A stretch of 64,000 nucleotides of DNA from Geosiphon pyriformis (lineage: Eukaryota > Glomeromycota > Glomeromycetes > Archaeosporales > Geosiphonaceae): positions 902,856-966,855 of the forward strand of contig JAAOMT010000617.1 of assembly GCA_016748015.1 (NCBI GenBank), in the 5' to 3' direction. The notes beneath the pieces were generated by a model that was not told the DNA's origin, ran no database searches, and saw nothing but the letters and a program-made list of their open reading frames with translations. Below, piece by piece: positions 50,101-60,689 of the stretch. Each line of letters opens with the position of its first letter. Within the stretch, counting starts at the first letter, position 1. Position numbers and translations under genes: made by a program.

Positions 50101-51859
50101 GTGCAATAGGACAAGTATTTGTAAGAACACCTTCCCATTTATACGGTTTGGGAATCATCAAAACCCAAGCTTCTCTTCAAGGGCCAGGGACAGATTCCTC
50201 AGACAGGCAAAAGTTCAAAAGCACCAAGAGCATATTAAGGACTGAAATATCGTAATGTTTCCAAAGCTCATTCGAGATACCCAAAAGGCCAGCAGCTTTG
50301 CCATCCGGCAGGTTGGAAACAACCTCAAACAATTCATCGAAGTCGATCACACCCATTACACCAGAAAAAGCTTTGTCGAAAACATAACCTAAAGGATGAT
50401 ACTGGTGAGACCATTCATCATTAATGTCGAGCACCATCCTTCGCTTTCTAGTCCAGCCTTCCATAATCTCATCCACCTTAGACTTCACAGGAGCAGGATC
50501 CAACACCAGCTCATCCTCCACCACCAAATGATCTAAAACTACCTTGCGGAAGAGTCATTCCAAAACACTACGTACAGTATGATCTTTGTTTAACTCAAAA
50601 CTCTTCATTCTCTTGTCAATTGCTGACTTGATCTGAGATTCTTTGGCACAGTTTAATTCTAACAACTTAGATGAATGGTAAGATTTCCTTATCCTGGTCA
50701 AAGCTGAATGAATGGCATCAAAATGAGAACCCGAAAGAAAGAAAGACTCCACAACAGAAGCATTAGCAGTATCAATTCCCTTCCATGTGTCAAGTAGAGA
50801 AACAAATTCCTCATGAGAGACCAGACGAGAGGCTTTAACAATCTTCAACACCAAAAGTTCTAATTTGTGAAATCTGGATGATTCTCTATTATAAACACTG
50901 TCAAAACTTTTAAACCATTTTTTTTTGAAAACATTTTCAGCCGACAAACACACCACTTAGCAAAGGTGACTCCACATTGTGTCCAGGTCCAAACATATCT
51001 TGGCAGCATAAAATTTATCATGAAACATGGCAGCATTTGCCGAAGTATCCTTTTTAAACTTGATTCAATTGGCATCACCAGCATTCACAAAATTGTACTT
51101 CCAATGATCCTTATTTGCTTGATTGTGCAATGAGTTCAACTGCACATCCAGCAAACCACCAAGACCCACAGAGACAGAAACAGCTTTATGATTAGTGTCA
51201 AAATACTCTTCGACACCAGACACATCATGATCCAAAATGGTATTAACAAGACTTGACGACACAAACACATAATTAATAACTTTAGCCACTCCATGAGAAT
51301 TGTTCCACGTAGCATTCTTTCCAAACAAGCTTCTGCTCAAAGAGTTGACCAAACCCAAATCAAAGCATTTTCTTAAGCTGGCACTTTTGCAAGAACCATC
51401 TTCATTGAAGTCACCACCCAAGATGATGAAGGAAGACTTATTTACTGCCCTCGCAATTAAAAAATTGATATCATCTACCTAAGAGAAATGTACTGCCAAA
51501 GATGATCTAGCATATAGCCCCAAAATTGACACAGACAGTTTATTTTTGAAGAGAAGCTTAACAGAAAGAAACCAGTCAGAAATGTCTAAAACCTTACACA
51601 CATGCCAAGCCAAGAAATTGTTCATAATGATTGCAATCCCAGAACCCATGTGATCAAAACTCAAACCAGAAGTAAAAACCCAAATGCCAACAAACTTGTT
51701 CATAATCCAAGGACGAACCCCATCTTTCAACTTAGTCTCAGTAACAATTGAAATCATATTGTTTATTTCTTTATGCCAACGAATAATATCCTCCTGTTTC
51801 GTAGAATTGTTCATACCTCTAACATTGCATGTGGCAATTTTCCAAATATAACTGGTCAT
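47171..51859 (-). pseudogene. LINE 3 ORF2 (endonuclease-RT-RNase H), stops only
   Basis: A single reading frame spans 51859 to 47171 with no frameshift, yet carries more than ten stops. Domains: endonuclease (WKIATCNVRGMN, VTETK, GGDFNED, VINYVF, DTNHKAV, where the usual Asp of TDH is Asn), reverse transcriptase (CPIALIETAHK, AYDSVGWEHL, GEVFSPLLW, VFVNDTIW, where the catalytic FVDD is FVND), RNase H (YTDGSL, MAELQTIALAL, FSDSQSALDA, VKSHSGISGNEHADV) and a C-terminal zinc motif CLYCGNVEVLDHVFSC. By comparison with LINE 1 and LINE 2, stops replace Gln, Arg or Trp: near 51479 (Gln), 50161 (Trp), 49922 (Arg), 49724 (Gln), 48647 (Arg), 47612 (Trp). Confidence 0.88.
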
Positions 51860-52677
51860 TGAGATGAGAAGAGGACCAGAGAACCCGAACCAGCACACAT
51901 TTGCTCCAACTTCGCCAAAATTGAACCAATGGAGGCATCGAGAGCAACCAACTTCGATTCTAAAACACCAACTTTAGAAGTCAGCACCTTGGAACTGCTA
52001 TGACCCAATTGAGAATTATCATTGCTAGAAGGAAAAGAAATGGGTTGAGTCAAAGGAACGTCTAACATCATGTTGGAATCCAAGTCAGAATTAGCCACCA
52101 TAAGAGAACCAGAAATAGACGGTTGAGGAGTATTTACTGGAGGAATTATATTAGAAAGAGAAGTTAAAGGCACCAAACTGAGATTGTTAAAACGAAGAAG
52201 AATGTTCAAAATTTGATCAGATAAAAGCTCTACAGAGTGTTCCAAACATGCCAAACACACACCCAAGGGGACATCAACCATAGAGAAAGGAGAAGGGGTA
52301 TCACCAGAACTTGAAGCACCAATGAGCAGAGAACCAGAACCAGAGCCATCAAGAGAACCACGAGAGACCAAAGCAACTGAGACCACTTGGGCCCAGGATT
52401 TGCCTCCAAAAGCGACAGGACGAGAGATCGGAACCTTCTTTTTAGCATATAATTTGGCCAACTGGAGATGAGTATCCAAGTTAGCAGGCTTTTTAAATGA
52501 CTTGGGTGACTGAGAAACTGATGCAACCTCAATATCACATTCCAGAGCAGAATGACTGAACTTCTTACACCGTTCACAGCGAACCAAATCCAACCTAGCC
52601 CATGAGAATTTCACTCAACCAAAGATTGGCTCTGTGTAAAAAGCTGACTCCATAGCTTCATCAGATTCAAAACATAC
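51856..52677 (-). pseudogene. LINE 3 ORF1, C-terminal part only
   Basis: The frame is open from 52614 to the TGA at 51856-51858, with a stop just upstream where the sequence continues to the LTR junction at 52677. It retains the CCHC knuckle CERCKKFSHSALEC, a Ser-rich linker (GGKSWAQVVSVA) and the C-terminal segment SKVGVLESKLVALDASIGSI, in the same order as LINE 2. The RRM-like and N-terminal parts are absent because of the Gypsy-1 insertion. Its stop overlaps the ORF2 start as ATGA. Confidence 0.85.
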
Positions 52678-53367
52678 TGTTATGGTTGAAACACATAGTT
52701 TTTATTAATTATCACATGTATTAGCCACTGATGTTATATAATTAGCCACCCTATTTTTAGATATTGATCATTGACCTAATCAATGACCTGACCATTGACC
52801 TGATCATTGACCTGATCATTGACTTGATTATTGACCTGGTCATTGACCACTTTAGATAGCTATATAAGCAATGATTCTTTTAGCTGTAGAAAGACATGAT
52901 AAAAGTAATGAAATAAACAATATCAATTACTTTCTCTCATAATCACTTATTCTCCTTTCCTTACCTTCAAGTATCTACTTGTTGGCATTCACATACCTTA
53001 TCTTTTCCCCTTCTTGATTTGTATTTATTAGAATTAGCCTGAGAAGCAATTGGCTTGCTCTTGTAATTTATTGAATAAAGAAATGATTGAAAAGTACAAT
53101 GATACCTGTTATTGATTCTAAGAATTGCCGAGTTAAGGCATAGAATAATAGCAGCGGTGTTATCTTGTTGACAATCACAGACTATTCCTCTACCTTCAGA
53201 TTTAAGAAAAGATTAGTGACTGTGATTTTTATGAGACTGATCATGCACATTGAATTCCTACTTATTCAATTTGCTCCCTTATTGTAATTCCTTCTTTGTT
53301 TATTTCCATCACCATACAATACTGTTCTTCTTTGCTATCTGTTAGCTTGTTACTCCAACCTGTAACA
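52678..53367 (+). repeat. 5' LTR of Gypsy-1
   Basis: 690 bp, TGTTATGGTT to CTGTAACA (TG...CA ends). Contains an array of CATTGACCTGAT-like 12-mers at about 52765-52850, a TATATAA box at 52861 and an AATAAA at 53074. Preceded by ATAC, like the solo LTR. Confidence 0.9.
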
Positions 53368-53373
53368 TAAAAG

Positions 53374-53391
53374 TGGTGCTCCTTGTGAAGT
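53374..53391 (+). other. Primer-binding site of Gypsy-1
   Basis: TGGTGCTCC starts six bases after the LTR end. TGG is the complement of a tRNA 3' CCA; the priming tRNA would end GAGCACCA. Gypsy-2 has the same first eight bases. Confidence 0.6.
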
Positions 53392-53419
53392 TGTCAAAAT
53401 TCACTTATTCCCTTATTGT

Positions 53420-54973
53420 ATGGGTGATTACTCATATCTGCCACAGCAATTAGAAGAACACTTTGCAGCACACAACAGAAATGACCAAAGTTTCATTGAA
53501 CTTAATCCTCTGCCCTTCTGCTTGATCTGCTTCCCCCTTAAAGAACAATCCAGTAGACAATTCCAAGACTTTTGGAACTGGTTCCTGAATGAGCATTCAG
53601 CTGAAACCTACACAGCTTATACAACTTATTACTTTGACCAAGCTTATTTTGAAAACGACTTTGAAAAAAGAAACAACAGTATCAATCAGCTCTTATATTC
53701 TGCAACCTTTGAACAACAGCCCTCTGATTTCGAATATCTGAATCATCAAATCCACATTTGGATTGCTGCCCATCAAGCAACTGAAACTCCCTTTGAAACA
53801 GAAGAAGAAAGCTATCAAACTGCCCCTGTTTTTGATCTTTTATCAAGCGAATCAGACTCGTCTATACAAACAGTTACCCCTGAACCAATGGCTAATGACC
53901 CCATGCAAGCAAACATTCTGGCCGCCCTCCAAGGTATACAAACTGCTCTAGGGCAAAGAAACAACACCCCAATACCATTATTTAGAGGTGATGCACAAGA
54001 TCCAATTGAATGGTTGGATGACTTTGAAAGAGCTGCTACAGCCAATTAATATGACAATGAGTACAAGTTCCAAATTGTCGGTGGCTATCTTCAAGGATCC
54101 TCTGCTACCTGGTTCTCACAAGAAACAGATGCCAATGCCCAGCAAAGAATTGTTAGATGGACACCAGCAAATGTGGGAGAAATCAACACTTCTTTCACTA
54201 CCCAGTTTGAAAACAAGTTCAAAACCCCAATATTAATATCAAAATGGTGTATGGAATTGGAAAGAAGAACCCAAGGTCCTGGTGAAGTTGTAACCGAATA
54301 TGCCAAAGCAATCAGAAAGTTAATCAAATGAGTAGACACTGGAAGAAATTAGACAGAAGAGCAGAAAATTCACTCCTTCACAAAAAGATTGAGAACTGAT
54401 CTATCGTATGCTCTTTGGCCCCTCCTGGCTCTGAAAGATAATCCCACCATGAATATGGCCATTGAATTAGCACAAAGAATTGAAGATAACCAAAGGATGC
54501 ACTTGGGATCCACACTACCAGTTTTTGCTCCTGTTTTTGTCATGGCTCCTGCCCCTCAAATGGCTGCTACTTCTTTTGCCACTCACACTCAAGATCCAAA
54601 TGAACAGTTAATAGACAGACTCACAGCAAATCTTGCTCGGTTATTAGAACTCTTAGCCCAAGCAGTCAGAGAAAATCAGCAACCACAAAGACCCAGATTT
54701 GAACCACGCTTCAATCAGCCCCAGCAACCACCTTATCAAAGACAACAAAATCGTGGCCCACTTGTATGCTATCACTGTGGATTAACTGGACACTTTTCAA
54801 GAGATTGCAACAATCCTCCACTGCCTCCATCAGTTCCCAGAAACAATGATACTCAGAACAACAGGATCAACAACAACAATGTGCCCAACCAAAGACCCAA
54901 TCATGCCAACATTAATTTCTTTGGAGAGGATCCCCTAGTTGAAGCCACTGTTTATCAGCCTTTAAACTGGTAG
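53420..54973 (+). pseudogene. Gypsy-1 gag, three stops
   Basis: From ATG 53420 one frame runs to the TAG at 54971, broken by TAA 54047 (Gln codon expected), TGA 54329 (Arg) and TAG 54350 (Trp). The N-terminal part is acidic and Asn/Gln-rich. The central part (IPLFRGDAQDPIEWLDDF through ATWFSQETD and FENKF) is the retrotransposon gag/capsid fold. The C-terminal part has a zinc knuckle, CYHCGLTGHFSRDC, within a Gln/Asn/Pro-rich region. It would form the virus-like particle and bind RNA. The last codons overlap the frameshift heptamer. Confidence 0.85.
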
Positions 54974-57075
54974 GCGCACCTCCAAAGGGTGAGAGTGCAA
55001 GCCAACCAAAAGAAAACTCCTTTTACGCTTTTAACTTAACTGATGATGACCATGACATGAATGAATTAGCAATCAACCCCTCTGAATCCACAAGAAAGAA
55101 GAAGAAAGCCAAAGTTGATTTCGTTCTAGACCCCAATAAAGCTTTTACATCAACTGCTGACAACAATGAGCCCCCAAAAGCCAAAGTTTTCAAGAACCCT
55201 CCAAAGTTGGAACCCCCAGAAATAGTACAAAAATCCGGTCCCTATTCTGTTGTCAAAGACCTTATGGAAACCCCAGCACATATAATTTTTGGCCAATTAA
55301 TAACCCATCCACAATTTAGAAAAGATCTTCACAAATCCCTGATTCCAAAGAAAAAGACACCCAAAACCAACAAACGCCTTCGCCAAGCTGGACTTGCTGA
55401 CAATAGCAATATTACTCCTCTAATTTATAAAGCCCAAGTGGCTGGCTACTTCATCGATTTGATCCTAGACAGTAGATTATCTGTTAGTGTTATTGCCAAA
55501 CACTTTCTTGAAGCAATTGGCAGAAAAATTGATGAACCATCCACATGACCAATGACCAATGTGCATGGTGATAAGAAGAAAGGGCTTGACATAGCCAAAG
55601 CTATTCCTGTTCGCATCAATGGCATCAGCATTGAAACTGATATGGAAGTGTTTGAAGCAAAAGAATACATCATCATTGTTGGCAATGAATGGCTCAAAAA
55701 AACAAAGGCTTTGCTTGATTATGAACTCTGTGAACTAACCATCAGATGTGGTGAGAAACCCATTATGGTTAAGTGTCGCCATTGGACAATTCCCCCAGTA
55801 CCCAAGCAGAGCCCAGAAGAAAATGAATCAGATGAATCAGATAATGAAGAAAGTGAAAAACAAGAAGAACAAGAAGAACAAAAAGAATCTGCTGAACTTG
55901 CCTATATCATCTTCACTAGCAATGGCAAACCACTGGATAATGTCAAGGCAGATAAAAAAAGAATCATTGTCAATGGCAAGCTGATCTGCTGGCCTTATTA
56001 TGACATGCTCAGAAGAACCTTTGACAGAAAGCCAGGCAAGAAAGCCAAATACAGTTATTGGTGGCATGGTCCTTGTGCCCGGTGCTGGTGCGACAAACCA
56101 TTGTATTCTCCTAATGATGAATGCATGTCCTGCCTGATCTATTACAAAGATTGGGAACCAATCAGCTTGATACCCCAAGAGGAAATAAAAGAAGTCCAAA
56201 AGTCCTTTGAAAATGAACCACCTGAAATCCAATCACTGGTTGTAGAACAAAGAGAACCCTCTCTAGAAAAAAGAAAAGTAGACATTGAAAACCTGCTGGC
56301 TAGAAACAGCCCAGTTATCTCAAAAGAAGATGAACCTCCTGGACATACACATGTGATACAACACACCATCATTACCAGAGAAACTCGCCCCATCCATTTA
56401 AAGCCCTATCAATCTAACTGGCGCAATAATAAGTTTATCAAAAAGAAAATAACCTGAATGAAAACCCTTAGATTCATACAGGAAACCAAGAGTGAATGGG
56501 CATTCCCAGTTGTAGTGGTATCCAAGAAAAGGGAAACCCTATGCTTTTGTGTTAACTATCGCCAATTAAATACCATTACTGAAAAAGACATGTACCCACT
56601 TCTCAAGATTGATGCAATGCTAGACCAATTCCATGGTGCCACTTTCTTCTCAACCATTGACTTAACTGCTGGATTCTGGCAAGTAGAGATGGATCCAGAA
56701 AGCAGAAAGAAAACTGTCTTTATTACCAAGTATGGTACCTATGAGTTCACAGTCATGCCTTTTGGTCTCACAAATGCTCCTCCCATATTTCAATGCTTAA
56801 TGGACAAAGTATTTGAATCAGTAAAAAAAAACTTTGTTCTGGTTTATTTGGACGACATAATGGTATACTCAAAAACCTGGGATGAACACCTTGAACATTT
56901 GCAAAAGGTTTTTGACCTCCTTAGAAATGCTGGTCTCAAGATCAATCCAATCAAATCATTCTTTGGATGTCAATTCACCTAGTTCCTTGGCCATCTTATT
57001 ACAAAAGATGGAATCTTCCCTGATTCAGCCAAAATTGAAAAAGTTCAAAACATTAGACAACCAATGAATGTTCAT
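54960..57075 (+). pseudogene. Gypsy-1 pol: protease, Cys-rich segment, RT (truncated)
   Basis: Frame -1 to gag. The protease region (about 55420-55790) has FIDLILDSRLSVSVI, where the catalytic D[ST]G reads DSR, and the flap/C-terminal VGNEWLKK. A highly acidic stretch follows, then a cysteine-rich segment (CARCWCDK, CMSC; about 56070-56140). Reverse transcriptase from about 56458: FPVVVVSKK, FCVNYRQLN, FSTIDLTAGFWQV (motif A), MPFGLTNAPPIFQ (motif B), LVYLDDIMVYS (catalytic YLDD), then FLGHLITKDGI. In-frame stops: TGA 55546, TGA 56455, TAG 56980 (Gln expected). The reading ends abruptly at the Gypsy-2 insertion, 57075. No dUTPase is present. Confidence 0.88.
54961..54998 (+). promoter_or_regulatory. 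Programmed -1 ribosomal frameshift signal
   Basis: The heptamer TTTAAAC (54961-54967) is placed so the gag frame reads T TTA AAC, the canonical X XXY YYZ form. The gag stop TAG follows at 54971. A spacer of 8 nt leads to a stem: GCAC-CTC (54976-54982) pairs with GAG-a-GTGC (54991-54998) with one bulged A and an 8-nt loop. The pol frame is the -1 frame and is open from here. All three elements of a frameshift site are present in the right geometry. Confidence 0.8.
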
Positions 57076-58057
57076 TGTTACCAGACGAAATTAGAGATAT
57101 TATTTAGCATAAAATTATCTTATAATTCTTATCATTAATTAGCATATATTATCATTTCAAATGATTACTTATTACATTAGCAAAAATGTCCGAAATTATC
57201 ATTTAATTAATAACCCAAATTGTACACAACACAAATGTAACCTAATTGCGATGATCAATCATGCAATACCCCGAACTATGTAACATTCAAAAAGTTTGCT
57301 GAAATTTGTAGAAATTTGCCGAAATAATTGATAGTTCACCGAAATATCTAATAGTTCGCTGAAATAACTTATAGTTTGCCGAAATGTATCTTTAGTTCAG
57401 CGAAATTTTAGAAAATAGCAAAGTTCAAGTTCATAGAATAGTGTTACGACAAGTTGTATAAAAGAAGAGCTTCTCTCTTCGAGAAAATGTATCTTACTTT
57501 AGATTTATCTCTTAAAACCGTTCCTATACACACAAAAAGAAATAAATATCAAATAATTCGAAAAACCAAATTCTTTAATTATTGTACTTGGAAAATCCCC
57601 AAAACCCAACTAACATTTTGAAATTGATTAGCTACCAATTTCAGTAAACTGTTAGTGACTCCAGGCCTGGATAGAAAACGTTCCCTTGATAAGATCCTAT
57701 TTCTTTTACACTTCTTTTATTTTTCTTTCTTTTCTTATTACAATCATTAAGGTAGTCTACAGACGAGATTCCTGTAGAAGAGTTGACTTTCACAGCAAAG
57801 TAACTACACATTTTTTTTAGTGAGCTTCCAGACGAGCAATTCCTGGGAAAGAGTTGACATTTACTACAACGTAACTACATAAAGCAACTGGCATGGAATT
57901 GGCCATTCCACTCATAAGCCTAGCAAGTTCAAATTATAGGAGATAATTTGAAGATAAATTCAGTTACTGGAGGTTCAACCACATCCAAAAAACGTGAATT
58001 CACAGCAAATAAGTATCAACAACATTACAGAAAAGAGACCAAAAACCTCCAGTAACA
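57076..58057 (+). repeat. 5' LTR of Gypsy-2
   Basis: 982 bp from TGTTACCAGA to CCAGTAACA. It contains GTTYGCCGAAAT-like repeats (57290-57412), a TATAAAAG box at 57457, AATAAAT at 57541, and a duplicated segment with AGACGAG, AGAGTTGAC and GTAACTACA at about 57760-57810 and 57830-57880. The first base follows Gypsy-1 pol sequence directly; TTCAT (57071-57075) is the candidate target duplication. Confidence 0.88.
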
Positions 58058-58059
58058 TT

Positions 58060-58077
58060 TGGTGCTCTCCCACAGAA
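58060..58077 (+). other. Primer-binding site of Gypsy-2
   Basis: TGGTGCTCTCC begins two bases after the LTR end. The first eight bases match those of Gypsy-1, so both elements probably use the same or a related primer tRNA. Confidence 0.6.
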
Positions 58078-58102
58078 ACAACACAGCAAAAACAAATTCA
58101 AA

Positions 58103-59854
58103 GTGGTGACCACACCAGATGCAACAACTCTAGAGTATTATCAATCAATTTACACCCACTGCAAGCAAAGATTCAACATTCCAGACGGAATTGAAATTGT
58201 CAAGAAATCAGTATACCAATACATTGAAAACCGCATCAACAATTATCTTTTTGAAAATTACAATATCTCAGAAGTTAGAAGCAACTTTTATAATAATTTA
58301 GCACACTATTCACAGTTGGGAACTGAAGACCTTAATAGTGAAACACTTGCCACTTACTTTCACAAACTTAATTATAACATTATCAAATACTGTGAAGAAA
58401 CATATCCAGTGCAGTCTCAATACACTATTGATTTTGAATCGGAAACAGAAACAAGCAACAAAGGCAAAAACAAATTAAAGCAATATTCAAGAACCACCCC
58501 AAATACTCCAACACTACCGAAAACAACTGCTAAACATTTACAAACACCTGAACAAGGAACCAGTTCAAAACTTCCACTTACTATCACACTTTTTCCAGCC
58601 TCACTTGTACAAGCACAAACACCTAATTCACCCTTGAATCGATTTGTAAGACCAGAAGATTTTACATCACTCAGAAGTCCCATCAGACAACAAAAACCCC
58701 TTCAAACTAGTTCCAATCTCCTTGATTTTCTAGCTGAAAATCAAAGTGAACACTCTGAGACAGCAGCAAACGAAGAAAACAACTCTGAAATAACCGAAGA
58801 AGAATCAATAGACAGTGAAAATGAAGAAAACAAAATGACAACATACATCGCAAAAATCCCTGAATTCAATGGAGAAGATATTGAGACCAGTCCCCAAGAA
58901 TAGCTTGACCAAGTTACTAAAGCTGGAGATGCAAATGGATGGAATGCTGCCAGAATGTTAAGAACAATTCCCTACTTTCTTAAAAGAACAGCAGGAGAAT
59001 GGTTTGAAAACCTTGCCACCCCATTCAATGATTGGAATGCTTTCAAAGCAGTCTTCCTTGAACAGTTCACTGACAATAATACTTCTATCACTCTTCACAA
59101 TTGTTTTCGAAATATCAAACAAGAACCCTCCGAATCCGTTATGACTTATATTGGGAAATTCAACAAACTTCTCAGATGGATTCGCCAACTCGAGACAAAT
59201 GATTATTATTCCGATGCTCAAATCTTGGATCAATTTATTGCTGGTCTAAAAGATAAACTAATTAAAAAAGTTTGCCCACATGCACCAGAAGATTTAAACT
59301 CTGCAATACAGCACACAAAAAAATATGAAATGGCCATAGAAGAAGCCAATCGTACAAAACTTGTAAATTTGGCAATTGGAGAAACCAGTTCAGCAGCTGA
59401 GAAAAAAATTAACCAACTCACAAAGAAGGTCAAAAACTATTTTACCAACTAACAACAACAACCCCAAAGATATCAACCACCCCAAAGACGAAATCAAAAT
59501 AACTTTGCACCACTTTCAAATAACCAGCCCCAGAATTGCCATTACTGTGGAATCTCTGGCCACTGGAAAAGAGATTGCAGAAAGCTACAGCGAGACCAAC
59601 AAAACAGAGGTAATCAACGTTACTCTCCACCACAGCAATCTTATTATCAACCATTACCACCAGCTTACTATCTACCAAGACCCCAATACCAAAATAACTA
59701 TTATCAGCCTGCTCCACAACCAATCCAACAGCAATACTAACAACCACCCACACAACATTATCAAGTACCTGCTCGAAGACTGATTACACAAAATCAATTC
59801 ACACCACAAAACCGATACCAAGTAAACAACAATAGAATCAGTCTGAACAACCAA
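58103..59854 (+). pseudogene. Gypsy-2 gag region
   Basis: In the gag-pol frame. The first in-frame start-like codon is GTG 58103; no ATG precedes it, so the true start is either lost or non-AUG. An N-terminal helical part (YYQSIYTHCKQRFNIPDG) and a long Ser/Thr/Glu-rich linker precede the capsid region (KIPEFNGEDIE, then GEWFENL, FLEQFTDN and ESVMTYIGKFNKL, about 58850-59400). The zinc knuckle CHYCGISGHWKRDC lies at about 59538-59580, flanked by Gln/Asn/Pro/Tyr-rich sequence. Stops at 58901 (Trp expected), 59450 and 59738 (Gln expected). Confidence 0.82.
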
Positions 59855-60139
59855 TTGGTTCCCCAAAATACCACTCAACCAAAATCCAACCCTTACCACA
59901 CTCAACCCAGTTATTTAACAATGCTGGAAGAACAGAATTTTCACCATACTGCACCCTTGGAAGGTAGAGCTGCAGCCCAACAACAACGAAACCCTTCTCA
60001 TAACCACACCACTATTCCACCAGCCCGAATTGCTGAAAATGTCAATCTCTCTGATATCTTTCCTTTTGAATTTAAAGCAAATGAATCACCATTCTTGCTT
60101 AGCAATACAGCAGCTAATGAGCAAAAAGTCATCACTACA

Positions 60140-60520
60140 ATGTACGCAGAAGCTGAAGTAGAAGGAAAGCCAATTCGTTTGATCCTAGACAGTGAATCTG
60201 CCGGAAGCATTATTACCTACCAGTTAATGCAACAGTTGAAAAAAAATGTCGACCGACCAGCTCAAACAGTAATCGTCACTGCCAATAGCATGAAAAAGAC
60301 TCCAGTAGGAGAAATTGACAATTTTCCATTCACTCTTGATGGAATCACCATTCCAGTTAAAGTTCTTGTAATGGATGCACCCCAGTATCAAGCCCTCATC
60401 AAAAATGATTGGCTTCAAAAAGCCAATGCTAATCTGAACTGGGAAACACAAGAGTTAACAATTTCCTACCAAGGACAACACGCCTGGGTACCTGCCATTT
60501 GTGGTACATTCAACAAACGC
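60140..60520 (+). pseudogene. Gypsy-2 protease domain
   Basis: Retropepsin-like: EVEGKPIRLILDSESAGSII, where the catalytic D[ST]G reads DSE, then VIVTANSMKKTPVGEI and LIKNDWLQKANANLNW, a typical end of the fold. The Gly-to-Glu change at the active site is one G-to-A step and would abolish activity. The protease would cut the gag-pol polyprotein. Confidence 0.78.
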
Positions 60521-60689
60521 TCTGAAAAAGCCCTGGCTTTTGAATTTGAACCAGAAGAAAAAAAACCAATAATCAAAACATTCATGGCTCTTGGATCAAT
60601 GTCCAACTGGGCTGATAAAACAGAACAAGAACATTTTACACCACACACTAAACCCGAAACCTCTGGATGGAATATACCTTACTCAAAAC

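Larger units (their letters stand above)
47039..52677 (-). mobile_element. LINE 3: non-LTR retrotransposon, minus, split by Gypsy-1
   Basis: The 3' end is at about 47058, where CGAGTGAGGTCC follows a run of about 20 T (the A tail in the sense strand). The 3' untranslated region matches LINE 1, so LINE 1 and LINE 3 are one subfamily in opposite orientation. The right end is an abrupt junction inside ORF1 at 52677/52678, where a Gypsy-1 LTR begins. The missing ORF1 start should lie beyond the far end of Gypsy-1, outside this window. Confidence 0.9.
52678..57075 (+). mobile_element. Gypsy-1 LTR retrotransposon, left part
   Basis: A Ty3/Gypsy-type element inserted in LINE 3 ORF1 and itself cut by Gypsy-2 at 57075/57076. 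Order seen: 5' LTR (52678-53367), primer-binding site, gag with zinc knuckle, -1 frameshift signal, protease, cysteine-rich segment, reverse transcriptase. RNase H, integrase and the 3' LTR must lie beyond Gypsy-2, outside the window. A solo LTR of the same family is at 22428. Confidence 0.9.

Noticed and set aside
57994-58194. 66-codon frame across the Gypsy-2 LTR end
   Set aside because: It overlaps the primer-binding site and the gag frame in another register and has no motif.
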